From assembly GCF_040544555.1 (NCBI RefSeq), contig NZ_JBEPKD010000003.1, positions 62,001 through 126,000 of the forward strand: DNA of 64,000 nt, read 5' to 3'. The number at the start of each line of letters is the position of its first letter. The first letter of the stretch is position 1. The notes below the pieces were generated by a model that saw only the letters and a list, made by a program, of their open reading frames with translations, was not told the origin of the DNA and did no database searches. Position numbers and translations under genes: made by a program. Positions 1 to 8,431 of the stretch are shown in pieces. Source of the DNA: Halalkalibacter oceani (GTDB lineage: Bacteria; Bacillota; Bacilli; Bacillales; Bacillaceae_D).

Positions 1-576
1 ATCACAGTTTGTATCGACAATCGCTACGATTGGAATGTTCAGCTTGTGAGCTTCCGCAATTGCGATGCGCTCTTTGCGCGGGTCGATGACAAACAGGGCA
101 TCTGGAACACCTTGCATATCTTTAATACCGCCCAAGAACTTTTCAAGACGTTCCATTTCCTTCTTAAGAAGAATAACTTCTTTCTTAGGAAGAACATCGA
201 ATGTACCGTCTTCTTGCATTTTTTCCAAGCTCTTTAGACGATTAATACGCTTTTGAATTGTTTCAAAGTTTGTCAGCGTACCACCTAACCAGCGTTGGTT
301 AATGAAGTACATGCCGCAACGTTCAGCTTCATCCTTCACTGAATCCTGCGCCTGCTTTTTCGTACCGACGAATAGAATTTTCCCTCCGTCAGCAGCCAAG
401 TCACGTACAAAGTTGTACGCTTCCTCAACTTTCTTTACCGTCTTTTGCAAGTCGATAATGTAAATTCCGTTACGTTCTGTGAAGATGTAGCGATCCATTT
501 TAGGGTTCCAGCGACGAGTCTGGTGACCGAAGTGTACCCCTGCTTCAAGCAATTGTTTCATGGAGATAACTGCCAC
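1..576 (-). CDS. rpsB: 30S ribosomal protein S2 (partial, 3' end outside window)
   Basis: S2 is a structural protein of the small ribosomal subunit, needed late in 30S assembly and for S1 docking. The 192 visible codons give the typical N-terminus (AVISMKQLLEAGVHFGHQTR) and the stretches FVGTKKQAQD and INQRWLGGTLTNF. The frame runs off the left edge at ...IVAIVDTNCD, so roughly the last fifth is missing. The start is GTG at 576, with AGGAGGTG seven bases upstream. It has its own promoter (699-727) and follows swrB, the last gene of the flagellar operon, as in B. subtilis. Confidence 0.97.
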   Translation of the reverse strand, partial: MAVISMKQLLEAGVHFGHQTRRWNPKMDRYIFTERNGIYIIDLQKTVKKVEEAYNFVRDLAADGGKILFVGTKKQAQDSVKDEAERCGMYFINQRWLGGTLTNFETIQKRINRLKSLEKMQEDGTFDVLPKKEVILLKKEMERLEKFLGGIKDMQGVPDALFVIDPRKERIAIAEAHKLNIPIVAIVDTNCD

Positions 577-698
577 ATCAAACACCTCCTTCAATTTTGG
601 TTTTTTTTCCTCCGCTTCCCTCATCTTTGTCCAACACTGATCAATCAATCAGCACCCTTGCACAAATTAGAAAGCGTGTGTGATTAACACCGTTGATT

Positions 699-727
699 AA
701 TATATCATATCACCTTATGCGTTGCAA
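699..727 (-). promoter_or_regulatory. sigma-A promoter of rpsB
   Basis: On the minus strand TTGCAA (727-722), a 17-nt spacer and TATATT (704-699) form a good sigma-A promoter. Transcription would begin near 692, giving a leader of about 115 nt before the rpsB GTG. This separates ribosomal protein expression from the flagellar operon upstream. Confidence 0.7.
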
Positions 728-740
728 GTAGTTTCCACCA

Positions 741-1226
741 TCAGCGGTAAAATTTTAACAACAGTTCAACTTCACCCTTGCCTACGTTCAATGTACGGGC
801 AATTTCTTCAGCGCTTTTTCCCTGCTTAGCGAGCAGCAGCACCCTCGCCGTATCGGATTGTTCAAATGACACATCCTCCCCGTCATCTGCGAGCGGCGGC
901 TGATAATCCTCGTAGCCGGGCTCTGGCGCCAGCTCTTTTTTTGGCGCTGCCAGTTCTTTTGCCGTTTCCGGAGGGGAAGCCTTCTTTTCGACAGCGCTTT
1001 CCTTTTGCGGCACTTCAGTCTGCTTTTGCCGGAGCCGGGCCAGTAAACGCTCATTTTCTTCTTTCATTTCGGCTGTATAGGCGAGCAGAATATCTTCAAT
1101 TTCCTGTTTGAGCTGCTCACTGTCTTCAATCGTGTGCTCGGCAATTGAGTTGCGTTTCATCAGTGTTAAAATCCAAAGAAACGTCACCCCGTGTAAGAGT
1201 AAACTAATGATTAATAACGTCGTCAT
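741..1226 (-). CDS. swrB: SwrB-like motility protein, last gene of the fla/che operon
   Basis: The protein is 161 aa. An N-terminal membrane segment (about residues 3-22) is followed by a charged coiled-coil region (about 30-75), a Pro/Glu/Lys-rich linker, and a C-terminal helix-turn-helix-like patch (VLLLAKQGKSAEEIARTLNV, about 129-148). This layout and the place between sigD and rpsB match SwrB (YlxL) of B. subtilis, which promotes activation of the flagellar export apparatus. The sequence itself is poorly conserved in this family, so the call rests on architecture, C-terminal motif and synteny. ATG at 1226 is preceded by GAGAGGGAAGAA. Confidence 0.75.
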   Translation of the reverse strand: MTTLLIISLLLHGVTFLWILTLMKRNSIAEHTIEDSEQLKQEIEDILLAYTAEMKEENERLLARLRQKQTEVPQKESAVEKKASPPETAKELAAPKKELAPEPGYEDYQPPLADDGEDVSFEQSDTARVLLLAKQGKSAEEIARTLNVGKGEVELLLKFYR

Positions 1227-1241
1227 TTCTTCCCTCTCTCA

Positions 1242-1550
1242 TTACCCTGAAAAATCAATGAATTTGCCCTTGTAAGGGTGTTTCGCTTCAGGTTGTTTTT
1301 CCTCCTGCTTTTTCGACTGCTGCTGGGACTCCTGCTCATGCTGCCCGGCCTCGCCATCATGATGAAACCTGGCCTGCTCCGAATCATTCGTCTCGTTGAC
1401 CTGACGCCGTTTTTGCAGATCCTCTTCTTTTTGCTGCTGAGTCAGCAGCTCCTGGCTGACTTGGCCACGCTGCTGCAACTGGTCCTGAAGCTTGCCGATT
1501 TTTTGCGATTGAGGAATCGAACCTTGCACTTCAATGGGGCGGACACTCAT
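1242..1550 (-). CDS. Small hydrophilic flagellar-operon protein with C-terminal HPYKG motif
   Basis: This is a 102-aa, very charged, Gln/Lys/Glu-rich protein with no membrane segment. The N-terminus MSVRPIEVQGSIPQSQKIGK and the C-terminus KHPYKGKFIDFSG are the parts likely conserved. The middle carries a HHDGEAGQHEQE patch and is low in complexity. The end motif resembles small uncharacterised proteins found in flagellar operons of other Firmicutes; I know no assigned function. A GTG 7 codons earlier (1571) has no ribosome site, whereas ATG 1550 has GAGGG at good spacing, so the shorter form is chosen. It lies between the DUF342 gene and swrB. Confidence 0.6.
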   Translation of the reverse strand: MSVRPIEVQGSIPQSQKIGKLQDQLQQRGQVSQELLTQQQKEEDLQKRRQVNETNDSEQARFHHDGEAGQHEQESQQQSKKQEEKQPEAKHPYKGKFIDFSG

Positions 1551-1584
1551 CTTTTTCCCTCGCTTTCGCACGTTTGTCTAAAAC

Positions 1585-2967
1585 TTACTTAGTCGCTATG
1601 ACGATTTCAGAGTCAACCAACGAAATATGCGGGTACCGATAAATGGACATCAACTTTCGTTTATATTTGCCAAAATGAACATCAACATTGGGATGAATCA
1701 GGTTTTCCGCCTGGATAAAGCCGTCATTTGCCTTCGCTTCTCCCGCCAGCTCCTGCTGCTTTGCCGTCAGCAGCTCAATCGACTCCTTCGCCGTTTGAAA
1801 AGCATGCAGCGCCTTGAGCTTCGACAGCTTGTCTCTTCCAGTTAACGGACCGTTTTGCCGTTCTTTTTCAAGATACGTCTTTAACAGCTTCGACAGCTTG
1901 ACAAATTCATCCTTCGTTTTCTCTAAATCTTTCTCTGTTTTCTGCTGTTGTTCCAGAATCTTTTCATGAACGCCGATAAATAAAGAGGTTTTCGTCTGCA
2001 TACTATTGCCGATTTCTTTTGCCTGAATGCTTTTCAGCGCTGAAAGTGAACCGCCGACAACTAAGCCTTTCCCCGTACGGCAGAGGATATTCCCTCCTGA
2101 GGAGCAGCTGCTGTGAAGGATCGCCTGCTTGACGACGATGTCACCGCCGACCTCGACATGGCCCTGATTGATAAAGGTTGTTTCAAGGTCGCCTTCCGCC
2201 GAAATGAAGCTGCGATTTTGCCCGACTACACCGGCGCCGATATAAATCGACCCACCGGCCTCGAGTCTTGCCCCTTCCACCGTTCCGCCAATCCGGATAT
2301 CGCCGCCGGCCTTGACTTCAAATCCGGCAGGGACACTGCCCTTCACCGTCACATTCCCGACAAAGGAGATGTTTCCGGTCTTCATACTAATATCGTCGTT
2401 CACCTCGTACGTCGGCAGCACATGAACCGTATACTTATCCATGCTGATCTGCCCATCGACAAGCGAGTAAAGCGTTTGATTTTTTTCATCCAGCCGCGTA
2501 TTCTTTCCATTTCGCAAGATAAAATCCCGTCCCGGTTTCGCGGCTACTTTCTGGCCGAGCACATTTGTTCCATCAACCCCTTCAGTAGCAGCTATCTTTA
2601 CCGCTATTTTGTCCCCGGTGCGGATCGTTGGAATATAAAGTACATCTCTTAAATCAACCTTATCACTATCCGAATCCATCAACTCCGGATCGGCATTGGA
2701 ATAAGCGACAAGATCCAAGTAAGCGTGGCTGCCATGCTCCGGCGGCTTTCCAGTCGCGATGACATGCTGTTCGGCTCGGGGGTTTTTCGCCACTTTTTCA
2801 ATCGCTTCCTCGTCAATTCCAAAGATAATTCCCTGCTCGTTAATAAATTGCTTCAGTTCCTCTACTGTAGGGTGCTCGTCATCGGGTAATTTTGATTGCT
2901 GAATAATAGAAGCTTCCATTTTATCTGGTGATACGACTACTTCATAGAACTCCCCTAATTCAATCAT
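1585..2967 (-). CDS. FapA-family (DUF342) polymer-forming protein
   Basis: The 460-aa protein has an N-terminal region containing short repeats, then a long beta-solenoid stretch (about residues 195-320) with imperfect GxIxIGGxVxGxxxxAGGDI repeats such as AGGDIRIGGTVEGARLEAGG. The C-terminal part (about 330-410) is a charged coiled coil with repeated EKT/KLLKTYLEKE. This is the layout of the FapA/DUF342 family, originally named for flagellar assembly in Vibrio and also proposed to bind polar or polymeric scaffolds. It is not part of the B. subtilis fla/che operon. It sits 17 nt after sigD, so it is probably co-expressed with the late regulator; the role here is inferred only from position. 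Confidence 0.8.
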   Translation of the reverse strand: MIELGEFYEVVVSPDKMEASIIQQSKLPDDEHPTVEELKQFINEQGIIFGIDEEAIEKVAKNPRAEQHVIATGKPPEHGSHAYLDLVAYSNADPELMDSDSDKVDLRDVLYIPTIRTGDKIAVKIAATEGVDGTNVLGQKVAAKPGRDFILRNGKNTRLDEKNQTLYSLVDGQISMDKYTVHVLPTYEVNDDISMKTGNISFVGNVTVKGSVPAGFEVKAGGDIRIGGTVEGARLEAGGSIYIGAGVVGQNRSFISAEGDLETTFINQGHVEVGGDIVVKQAILHSSCSSGGNILCRTGKGLVVGGSLSALKSIQAKEIGNSMQTKTSLFIGVHEKILEQQQKTEKDLEKTKDEFVKLSKLLKTYLEKERQNGPLTGRDKLSKLKALHAFQTAKESIELLTAKQQELAGEAKANDGFIQAENLIHPNVDVHFGKYKRKLMSIYRYPHISLVDSEIVIATK

Positions 2968-2984
2968 AATATCATTCCCTTAGT

Positions 2985-3776
2985 TTATTCGTCGAATGAG
3001 CGAGCCCGTTTCTCTCTGTCCGGTCTCATCGCCTGCTGCAGACGAAAGATCGATTTGGAATGGATTTGTGAAATACGTGAAGTCGAGAGCTGTAAGATCT
3101 GCCCAATCTCCGTCAATGTCAATTCTTCAAAATAGAACAGGCTGATGACGAGCTGTTCCTTTTCTGATAAGCCTTCGATCAGTCTCGCCAGCTCCTGCTT
3201 TGTAGCGAGCTCCATCGTATGCTCCTCAGGGGTTTTCGTTTGTTTATCCTCAATGACAGAAGCGTAGGTTTCATTTCGCTCGTCCTCCTGGGTCGGTTCG
3301 TAAATCGAGAGCCGGTGGGAGGCGAGCTGTTCAGCGATCAGCTGTTCAACCTCCTGGCTGTCCATCTCAAGCTCAGCCGCCACTTCTTCACTCGTCACAT
3401 TCCGTCCATAGCGCTGCTCCAGCATCTCCGTCGCGGCATCAATTTTCTTTATCTTTTCCCGCATCGTTCTTGAAAGCCAGTCCTCTTTCCGTAATCCGTC
3501 AATGATTGCTCCCCTGACCCGAAAGGAAGCATATGTATCAAATTTCAAATCGCGCTCCGGGTTGAATTTTTCCAGGGCGTCATACAGTCCCATTAACCCG
3601 TGGCTGATCAAATCATCTTTTTGCACACTGCGCGGCAATCCGACTGAAATTCGCTGAACATGGTAGTGAACAAGCGGCAAGTAGCGGCGGATCAGTTCAT
3701 CGCAAGCATCATGACTTCGTTCCTCGAACCATTGCTTCCAAAGTCTTTTTTCTTCTATTGAATCTCCTCCAGCCAT
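2985..3776 (-). CDS. sigD: RNA polymerase sigma factor SigD (FliA, sigma-28)
   Basis: The 263-aa flagellar sigma factor directs transcription of late genes (flagellin, motors, autolysins). Region 2 is seen at about residues 45-115 (DLISHGLMGLYDALEKF and FDTYASFRVRGAIIDGLRKE). Region 3 follows at about 120-170, and region 4 with its helix-turn-helix (LTLTEIGQILQLSTSRISQI) at about 222-241. GGAGGTAAGAG precedes ATG 3776. Its place near the distal end of the operon, after cheD, is the B. subtilis arrangement, where distance from the promoter affects SigD level. The expected anti-sigma factor FlgM is not in the window. Confidence 0.96.
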   Translation of the reverse strand: MAGGDSIEEKRLWKQWFEERSHDACDELIRRYLPLVHYHVQRISVGLPRSVQKDDLISHGLMGLYDALEKFNPERDLKFDTYASFRVRGAIIDGLRKEDWLSRTMREKIKKIDAATEMLEQRYGRNVTSEEVAAELEMDSQEVEQLIAEQLASHRLSIYEPTQEDERNETYASVIEDKQTKTPEEHTMELATKQELARLIEGLSEKEQLVISLFYFEELTLTEIGQILQLSTSRISQIHSKSIFRLQQAMRPDREKRARSFDE

Positions 3777-3791
3777 CTCTTACCTCCTTCT

Positions 3792-4112
3792 CTATTCGGA
3801 TCGCAACAGGTCTTTTATGATTTGTGACGTCTGTTCGGGCTCCAGTTCTTCTTTTGCTTCCTGCTTTTCCCGGGACTGTTGGGGCTGTTGCTCTTCCGGC
3901 TCAGCATGATTCCCTGCTTCTTCTTCCATTAAATCGCGGGAAGCCAGCTGCCATAAAAAGCGAAAGCCGTAAGTCAAGATCCACCCGGCCACAAAAGCAA
4001 GACAGAAGCGGATAAACGATGTCACAAGCAAATTCGTGGTGAGAGAAGCAACAAAGACAAGTATTCCGGCAAAGCAGGCTACAATAAAATGAATAATCAA
4101 TGGATGAAACAA
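3792..4112 (-). CDS. Unknown small membrane protein in the fla/che operon
   Basis: The protein is 106 aa. Two hydrophobic segments (about residues 5-25 and 30-55) form a short hairpin-like membrane domain. They are followed by an acidic, Gln/Glu-rich cytoplasmic tail ending in a helix (EQTSQIIKDLLRSE). The likely start is TTG 4112 with GGAGATATAATC upstream, only 2 nt after the cheD stop, so translation is probably coupled. It is not one of the named B. subtilis fla/che genes and I do not recognise a family. Both the position between cheD and sigD and the tail suggest a membrane-tethered accessory protein, but no function can be assigned. Confidence 0.65.
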   Translation of the reverse strand: MFHPLIIHFIVACFAGILVFVASLTTNLLVTSFIRFCLAFVAGWILTYGFRFLWQLASRDLMEEEAGNHAEPEEQQPQQSREKQEAKEELEPEQTSQIIKDLLRSE

Positions 4113-4114
4113 GA

Positions 4115-4603
4115 TTATATCTCCTTTGTCCCTTGGTTCACTGTACGAATGTGCAGCTTTTTCGATTGAGGGTCGAACTCAATGGTCCGTCCACTGCTTC
4201 CCCCTACATCTTCCGCTATAATAGGAATTCGCAATTGATTGAGTTTTTCCTTTATCGCTTCCACATTTCGCGGTCCAATGCGCATCATGTCATTTCCTGT
4301 TGAAAACGAAAACATTTGCGCCCCGCCTGCCAGCTTTGCTTTTAAGGAAAACATTCTCGCTCCATCCTCTTCCAGACATTTTAACAGTGCCGGAATCGCG
4401 GTGTCGGCATACTTGGCCGGGTTTGGACGGGCTTGCCTGCAGAGTGATGAGCTTGGCAGCATCACATGGGCCATGCCTGCTACGAGTCTTATTTCATCAT
4501 ATAAGACAAGTCCGACGCAGGAGCCGAGCCCTGAGGTGCGAATCGTATCCGGGGGGCCAACCGTATTCAACTCAGCCATTCCAACCTTGATGACATTACT
4601 CAT
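4115..4603 (-). CDS. cheD: Chemoreceptor glutamine deamidase CheD
   Basis: CheD (162 aa) deamidates specific Gln residues of chemoreceptors and, in B. subtilis, also binds CheC to stimulate CheY-P hydrolysis. The family catalytic residues are visible: Cys29 in TSGLGSCVGLVLYD and His46 in GMAHVMLP, with Thr23 just before the Cys. ATG 4603 overlaps the end of cheC by 8 nt, so the two partners are translationally coupled. It is complete and of normal length. Its kinase and adaptor partners CheA and CheW are absent from this operon. Confidence 0.95.
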   Translation of the reverse strand: MSNVIKVGMAELNTVGPPDTIRTSGLGSCVGLVLYDEIRLVAGMAHVMLPSSSLCRQARPNPAKYADTAIPALLKCLEEDGARMFSLKAKLAGGAQMFSFSTGNDMMRIGPRNVEAIKEKLNQLRIPIIAEDVGGSSGRTIEFDPQSKKLHIRTVNQGTKEI

Positions 4604-5234
4604 GCTCTCCCACCCCTAATACCGAAAAAATCACCTCAAATGAATCAGGATCTGGTAAAAGAAAGAAGTGACCCTTCATCTGCTCTTCGTCCCCATCAAG
4701 CTCTTTTATTTGTGTATCAATCACGATCGCGGAATCGCCGACTTGAGAAAGCTCGATCAATCCATAGCTTAAAATCGCCCCGGCCATGTCGACGCTAAAG
4801 CCCGGCACAGAAGGCTGCAAAATCAATTTCGTGAAATCAGAAAATGAAGATAAGTAGGAGCCGGCCAAAATATTGCCGATCTCCTGAAAAGCCGAAATCC
4901 CGACTTCATGGTAAGGGGGGGACTGCAGCTGAAAAGACGTAATCCCTGTCAGCTGACGTACGATTTTTTCAATGTCCTCAATTTTCGATATGAAAAACAA
5001 GCTCCCCGGCGCCTCTCCCTCAATTCTTAAAAAAATAGCGGCCACTTCCGTTTCGGCACCTCCGACCTGCTCAGGCAGCTCCTGAAAGGAAACGATCCGT
5101 ACCGCAGGCACGCTCATTTCAATCGTTTTATTCAGTAGCTGGGACAAAGCGGTCGCTGCATGTCCCGCGCCAATATTCCCGATCTCTTTTAACACATCAA
5201 GATGATAAGGCTTCAGCCGTTGTAAAAAGTCCAT
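4596..5234 (-). CDS. cheC: CheY-P phosphatase CheC
   Basis: CheC (212 aa) belongs to the CYX phosphatase family. Both active-site helices are present: EIGNIGAGHA (Glu17/Asn20) and FQEIGNILAGSY near residue 117, each holding the E-xx-N pair. The frame is open further upstream, but the family start is MDFLQRL. ATG 5234 has a GGGAGGGGG ribosome site at about 6 nt, whereas the ATG two codons earlier abuts it, so 5234 is chosen. In B. subtilis the order is cheB-cheA-cheW-cheC; here cheC follows cheB after only 22 nt. Confidence 0.94.
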   Translation of the reverse strand: MDFLQRLKPYHLDVLKEIGNIGAGHAATALSQLLNKTIEMSVPAVRIVSFQELPEQVGGAETEVAAIFLRIEGEAPGSLFFISKIEDIEKIVRQLTGITSFQLQSPPYHEVGISAFQEIGNILAGSYLSSFSDFTKLILQPSVPGFSVDMAGAILSYGLIELSQVGDSAIVIDTQIKELDGDEEQMKGHFFLLPDPDSFEVIFSVLGVGEHE

Positions 5235-5256
5235 CGTCATCCCCCTCCCACTTTTC

Positions 5257-6318
5257 TTACTGAACCTGGCGCATGATCCGGCCGGCAATTTCCTGAATAT
5301 GAACGACTTCATCGACTAATTTCGTGCGGATCGCGACCTTTGGCATTCCGAAGACAACACATGACTCTTCCGCTTCCGCAATCGCGTAACAGCTCCCGGA
5401 CTGCTTCAGCTTCATTAATCCTTCAGAGCCGTCAGCCCCCATTCCCGTCATGATCACGGCAATCGTTTCAATATCATTAAGTGCCGAAAGCGATTCATAC
5501 ATCACATCAACCGATGGACGGTGTCCTCGCCTTGGTTCCTCCAAATGAGTCTGTATCACATAGGAAGAATGCTCCTGTTTGACTGCCAAATGATAGCCGC
5601 CCGGCGCAATATAGGCGACGCCGTTTTTCAGCACATCGCCATCCTCCGCTTCTTTCACCGTCAATTCAGAGAGCGAATCAAGCCGTTCGGCAAGCGAGCG
5701 GGTAAAGCCGGCCGGCATGTGCTGGACGATTAAAACCGGTGCTTTCAGCGAGCCCGGCAGCTTCGTGATGACGTCCTTCAACGCTTTCGGCCCCCCGGTT
5801 GACGTACCGATGGCGATCATTTTCTGAGCCGAAGACAGTAACGTTCGACTCGGTCGCTTTACAAACTGAACCGTCCGCGGCTGAACAATTGGCTTCGGTG
5901 ATGATCGGCGCAGGCGGGCCCGCGCCGCATAAACGACCTTTTCCACGATTTCATTTTCAACCCGGTCAATATCGAGCGAAATAGCGCCAGAAGGCTTCGT
6001 GACAAAGTCAACCGCTCCATATTCCATCGCCAGCATCGTATTTTCCGCCCCTTGCTTCGTCGTGCTGCTGATCATCACAACCGGGCAAGGGTCATCGTTC
6101 ATCACATGCTTTAACGTTTCCAACCCATTCATAATCGGCATTTCCACATCAAGAGTCATGACGTCGGGGCGAAGCTCCTTCCGTTTCCGAAGAGCGTCCT
6201 CCCCATTACGAGCGGTGCCAATAACGTGGACTCGCGGATCCTGATTAAGCATATCTGAAATTACTTTCCGCATAAAAGCAGAATCATCAACGACAAGTAC
6301 TTGAATTTTCCTTTCCAC
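5257..6318 (-). CDS. cheB: Chemotaxis response regulator / receptor methylesterase CheB
   Basis: The 353-aa protein has an N-terminal receiver (VLVVDDSAFMRKV, phospho-Asp in VMTLDVEMPIMNGLETL) and a C-terminal methylesterase domain. The catalytic Ser lies in IGTSTGGPKAL, the His in VQHMPAGFT and the Asp in TGMGADGSEG. It removes receptor methyl groups and deamidates receptors when phosphorylated by CheA. The start GTG 6318 has AGGGAT upstream. The 105 nt between flhG and this gene hold no gene. The cheA and cheW genes that normally follow it are missing, so its phosphodonor must be encoded elsewhere or lost. Confidence 0.96.
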   Translation of the reverse strand: MERKIQVLVVDDSAFMRKVISDMLNQDPRVHVIGTARNGEDALRKRKELRPDVMTLDVEMPIMNGLETLKHVMNDDPCPVVMISSTTKQGAENTMLAMEYGAVDFVTKPSGAISLDIDRVENEIVEKVVYAARARLRRSSPKPIVQPRTVQFVKRPSRTLLSSAQKMIAIGTSTGGPKALKDVITKLPGSLKAPVLIVQHMPAGFTRSLAERLDSLSELTVKEAEDGDVLKNGVAYIAPGGYHLAVKQEHSSYVIQTHLEEPRRGHRPSVDVMYESLSALNDIETIAVIMTGMGADGSEGLMKLKQSGSCYAIAEAEESCVVFGMPKVAIRTKLVDEVVHIQEIAGRIMRQVQ

Positions 6319-6423
6319 GTTTATCCCTAACTTTCTCCCAAATTTTCTCGTCTGTACGTCCAGCTCTTTTCATGGCCGTTTTTTGCCAAAGAAGAAAAAC
6401 ATCCGCCGCTCCCCTTCTGCAGC

Positions 6424-7290
6424 TTATCCTTGCTTTTCTTTAAAAAGATGCTTCACTTTTGAAAGCAGCTGACTGAAGCCGACAGCTTTTTTCGCCGTTT
6501 CTCCCAAATATAGCGCCGTCAGCTTTTCCATGGCCAGACTGGCCTTTGCTTCCTTTTTGTAAAGGACAAACGGGACTTGAGCTTTCACTGCTTTTTGCAC
6601 GGCCGGGTCAGATGGTATATAGCCTAAAGGGTTTAGCTCTTTTTGCAAAAATTGGCTGGCGACACGTTGAAAGCTGGCAAGCGTTCGTTTCCCCTCTTTA
6701 TCTGAATCGGCACGATTGACAATAATATGAAGCGGCATCTGCCCCTCATTTAAATAAATGTATTTGACCATCGCGTAAGCATCGGTCATTGCCGGTGGTT
6801 CAGGTGTTGTCACAACAAGCACGTCATCCGCCGCCAAAATAAACTGGATGCTGTCTTTTGTAGCCCCGGCCCCCATATCCAAAATGATATAATCAAAATG
6901 CTGTCCGATTAATTCAAATTGAGAGAAAAAGCGTTCCATTTTCCGGTCATCGAGCTCCACAAACTTTGAGAAACCTGAGCCGCCGCCAATATAGGCAATT
7001 CCTTCAGGTCCCTGTTCAATAATATCCCAAATCGACAGCTCTGAATCGAGTAGATTCATAATGTGGTAGCGCGGGGAAAGGCCCATCAGAATATCGACAT
7101 TGGCCATCCCAATATCAAGATCAATGATCGCCACGCGATACCCCTTTTTCGAAAGCGAAATCGCGAAATTAAGACTAATATTCGATTTGCCAACGCCGCC
7201 CTTCCCGCTGACTACGGCGATTACCTTCGCCTCCGCTTTCGCTTTCGGCGCATCCATGATTCTGCGTAAATTTTCAGCCTGGTCATTCAT
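6424..7290 (-). CDS. flhG: Flagellar number regulator FlhG (YlxH), MinD-type ATPase
   Basis: This 288-aa P-loop ATPase has the deviant Walker A motif VVSGKGGVGKSNIS (about residue 26), the switch region IDLDIGMANVDILMG, and a C-terminal amphipathic helix (about 270-285) suited to membrane contact. FlhG stimulates the FlhF GTPase through an N-terminal activator helix, visible here as DQAENLRRIM, and controls flagellar number and placement. Two ATGs lie close together; 7290 is at the better distance from GAGGTGG and matches the family N-terminus (the alternative is 7296). It overlaps the end of flhF by 8 nt. Confidence 0.95.
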   Translation of the reverse strand: MNDQAENLRRIMDAPKAKAEAKVIAVVSGKGGVGKSNISLNFAISLSKKGYRVAIIDLDIGMANVDILMGLSPRYHIMNLLDSELSIWDIIEQGPEGIAYIGGGSGFSKFVELDDRKMERFFSQFELIGQHFDYIILDMGAGATKDSIQFILAADDVLVVTTPEPPAMTDAYAMVKYIYLNEGQMPLHIIVNRADSDKEGKRTLASFQRVASQFLQKELNPLGYIPSDPAVQKAVKAQVPFVLYKKEAKASLAMEKLTALYLGETAKKAVGFSQLLSKVKHLFKEKQG

Positions 7291-8431
7291 GCTCATCCAC
7301 CTCTAAAACAGCGCGGATCACATAAGGAACAGTCGCTTCCATTATATCATCCGGTACATTTTGACCATTCGTAATATAAGCAATTCCTTTCCCGTGCTCC
7401 AACGGAATATTAAGCAGCGCTCCCAGGCTTGCTGTTTCATCCTGTTTCGTTAAAATCACCTTTTCAATTTCAAGCAGAGAAAACTGGCGGATAATTTCAT
7501 TCATATCCTCATATTTTGCCGTTAACGAAAGAACGAGGAACGTCTCGGCCTGCTGCTCAAAATCAATAACCTTTGCCAATTCCTCGATATAAAGCGGATT
7601 GCGGAAATTTCTCCCGGCCGAATCGACTAAAATATAATCATACTGTTCAAATTGCGCCACCGCCCGGGAAAAGTCATCAATGGAATAAGCAACCTCCAGC
7701 GGAATATTTAAGATTTTCGCGTAAGTCTTGATCTGTTCAATCGCGGCAATCCGGTACGTGTCAGTCGTAATAAGCGCTATTTTCTTTTGCTTTTTTAAAA
7801 GAAGGTGGGCAGCGAGTTTGGCAATCGTCGTCGTTTTTCCAACCCCTGTCGGGCCGACAATGTTGATCATTTTTTTCGAGAAGGAAAAGCCGCCAAATGG
7901 GACGTCGGCTAATTCCTGTTCGAGATAGCGGACAAGCTCTTTTTCGATGTCCTGGCCGGGCCGCTCTGCCTCTGGCTGCTCGTACCATTCCTTTAAGACA
8001 TGCTTGAGTAGCTGCAGGCGGATCGGCTTTGAGACCCCTTGCTTTTTCAACTGGTCCTCAATCGCCTGAAACGGCTGAGGATACTCATGGTTCTCGCTTA
8101 TAATCGTTTTTTCCTTCGTCGCCAGTTCTCCAATCATCGCTTTCAACTGGTTCATTTCCTTCAGTAAACGTTCCTGCTCGGCCGGCTTCGTCCGTGCTGC
8201 GGGGGAAGGAGAAGGCGAAGCAGCAGGTCTGATACGGGTTTCCTTACGAACCCTTGTCGGACCAGGATCAACCGCCGCGACTACTTCAAGCTGTTTTTTC
8301 GCAAATAAACCGAACACTCCACCTGTTTTCACTTCCTTGGAATGTAGGATGACGGCTTCATCCCCTAATTCACCGCGAATCCGCTTCATCGCTTCCGGCA
8401 TCGTCGCTGCGATATATTTTTTTACCTTCAT
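7283..8431 (-). CDS. flhF: Flagellar biosynthesis GTPase FlhF (SRP family)
   Basis: The 382-aa protein has a basic N-terminal B domain (MKVKKYIAATMPEAMKRIRG), an N domain (about 105-180) and an SRP-type G domain. G1 is GPTGVGKTTTIAKL near residue 190, G3 DSAGRN and G4 TKQDE. With FlhG it sets the site and number of flagella. It overlaps flhA by 4 nt (ATGA) and flhG by 8 nt. With Ffh and FtsY, also encoded here, all three bacterial SRP GTPases fall within this window. Confidence 0.96.
   Translation of the reverse strand: MKVKKYIAATMPEAMKRIRGELGDEAVILHSKEVKTGGVFGLFAKKQLEVVAAVDPGPTRVRKETRIRPAASPSPSPAARTKPAEQERLLKEMNQLKAMIGELATKEKTIISENHEYPQPFQAIEDQLKKQGVSKPIRLQLLKHVLKEWYEQPEAERPGQDIEKELVRYLEQELADVPFGGFSFSKKMINIVGPTGVGKTTTIAKLAAHLLLKKQKKIALITTDTYRIAAIEQIKTYAKILNIPLEVAYSIDDFSRAVAQFEQYDYILVDSAGRNFRNPLYIEELAKVIDFEQQAETFLVLSLTAKYEDMNEIIRQFSLLEIEKVILTKQDETASLGALLNIPLEHGKGIAYITNGQNVPDDIMEATVPYVIRAVLEVDEHE

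Noticed and set aside
2113..2652. Long plus-strand frame of 179 codons inside the DUF342 gene
   Set aside because: It is antisense to a well supported coding region, with no ribosome site and no recognisable protein sequence.
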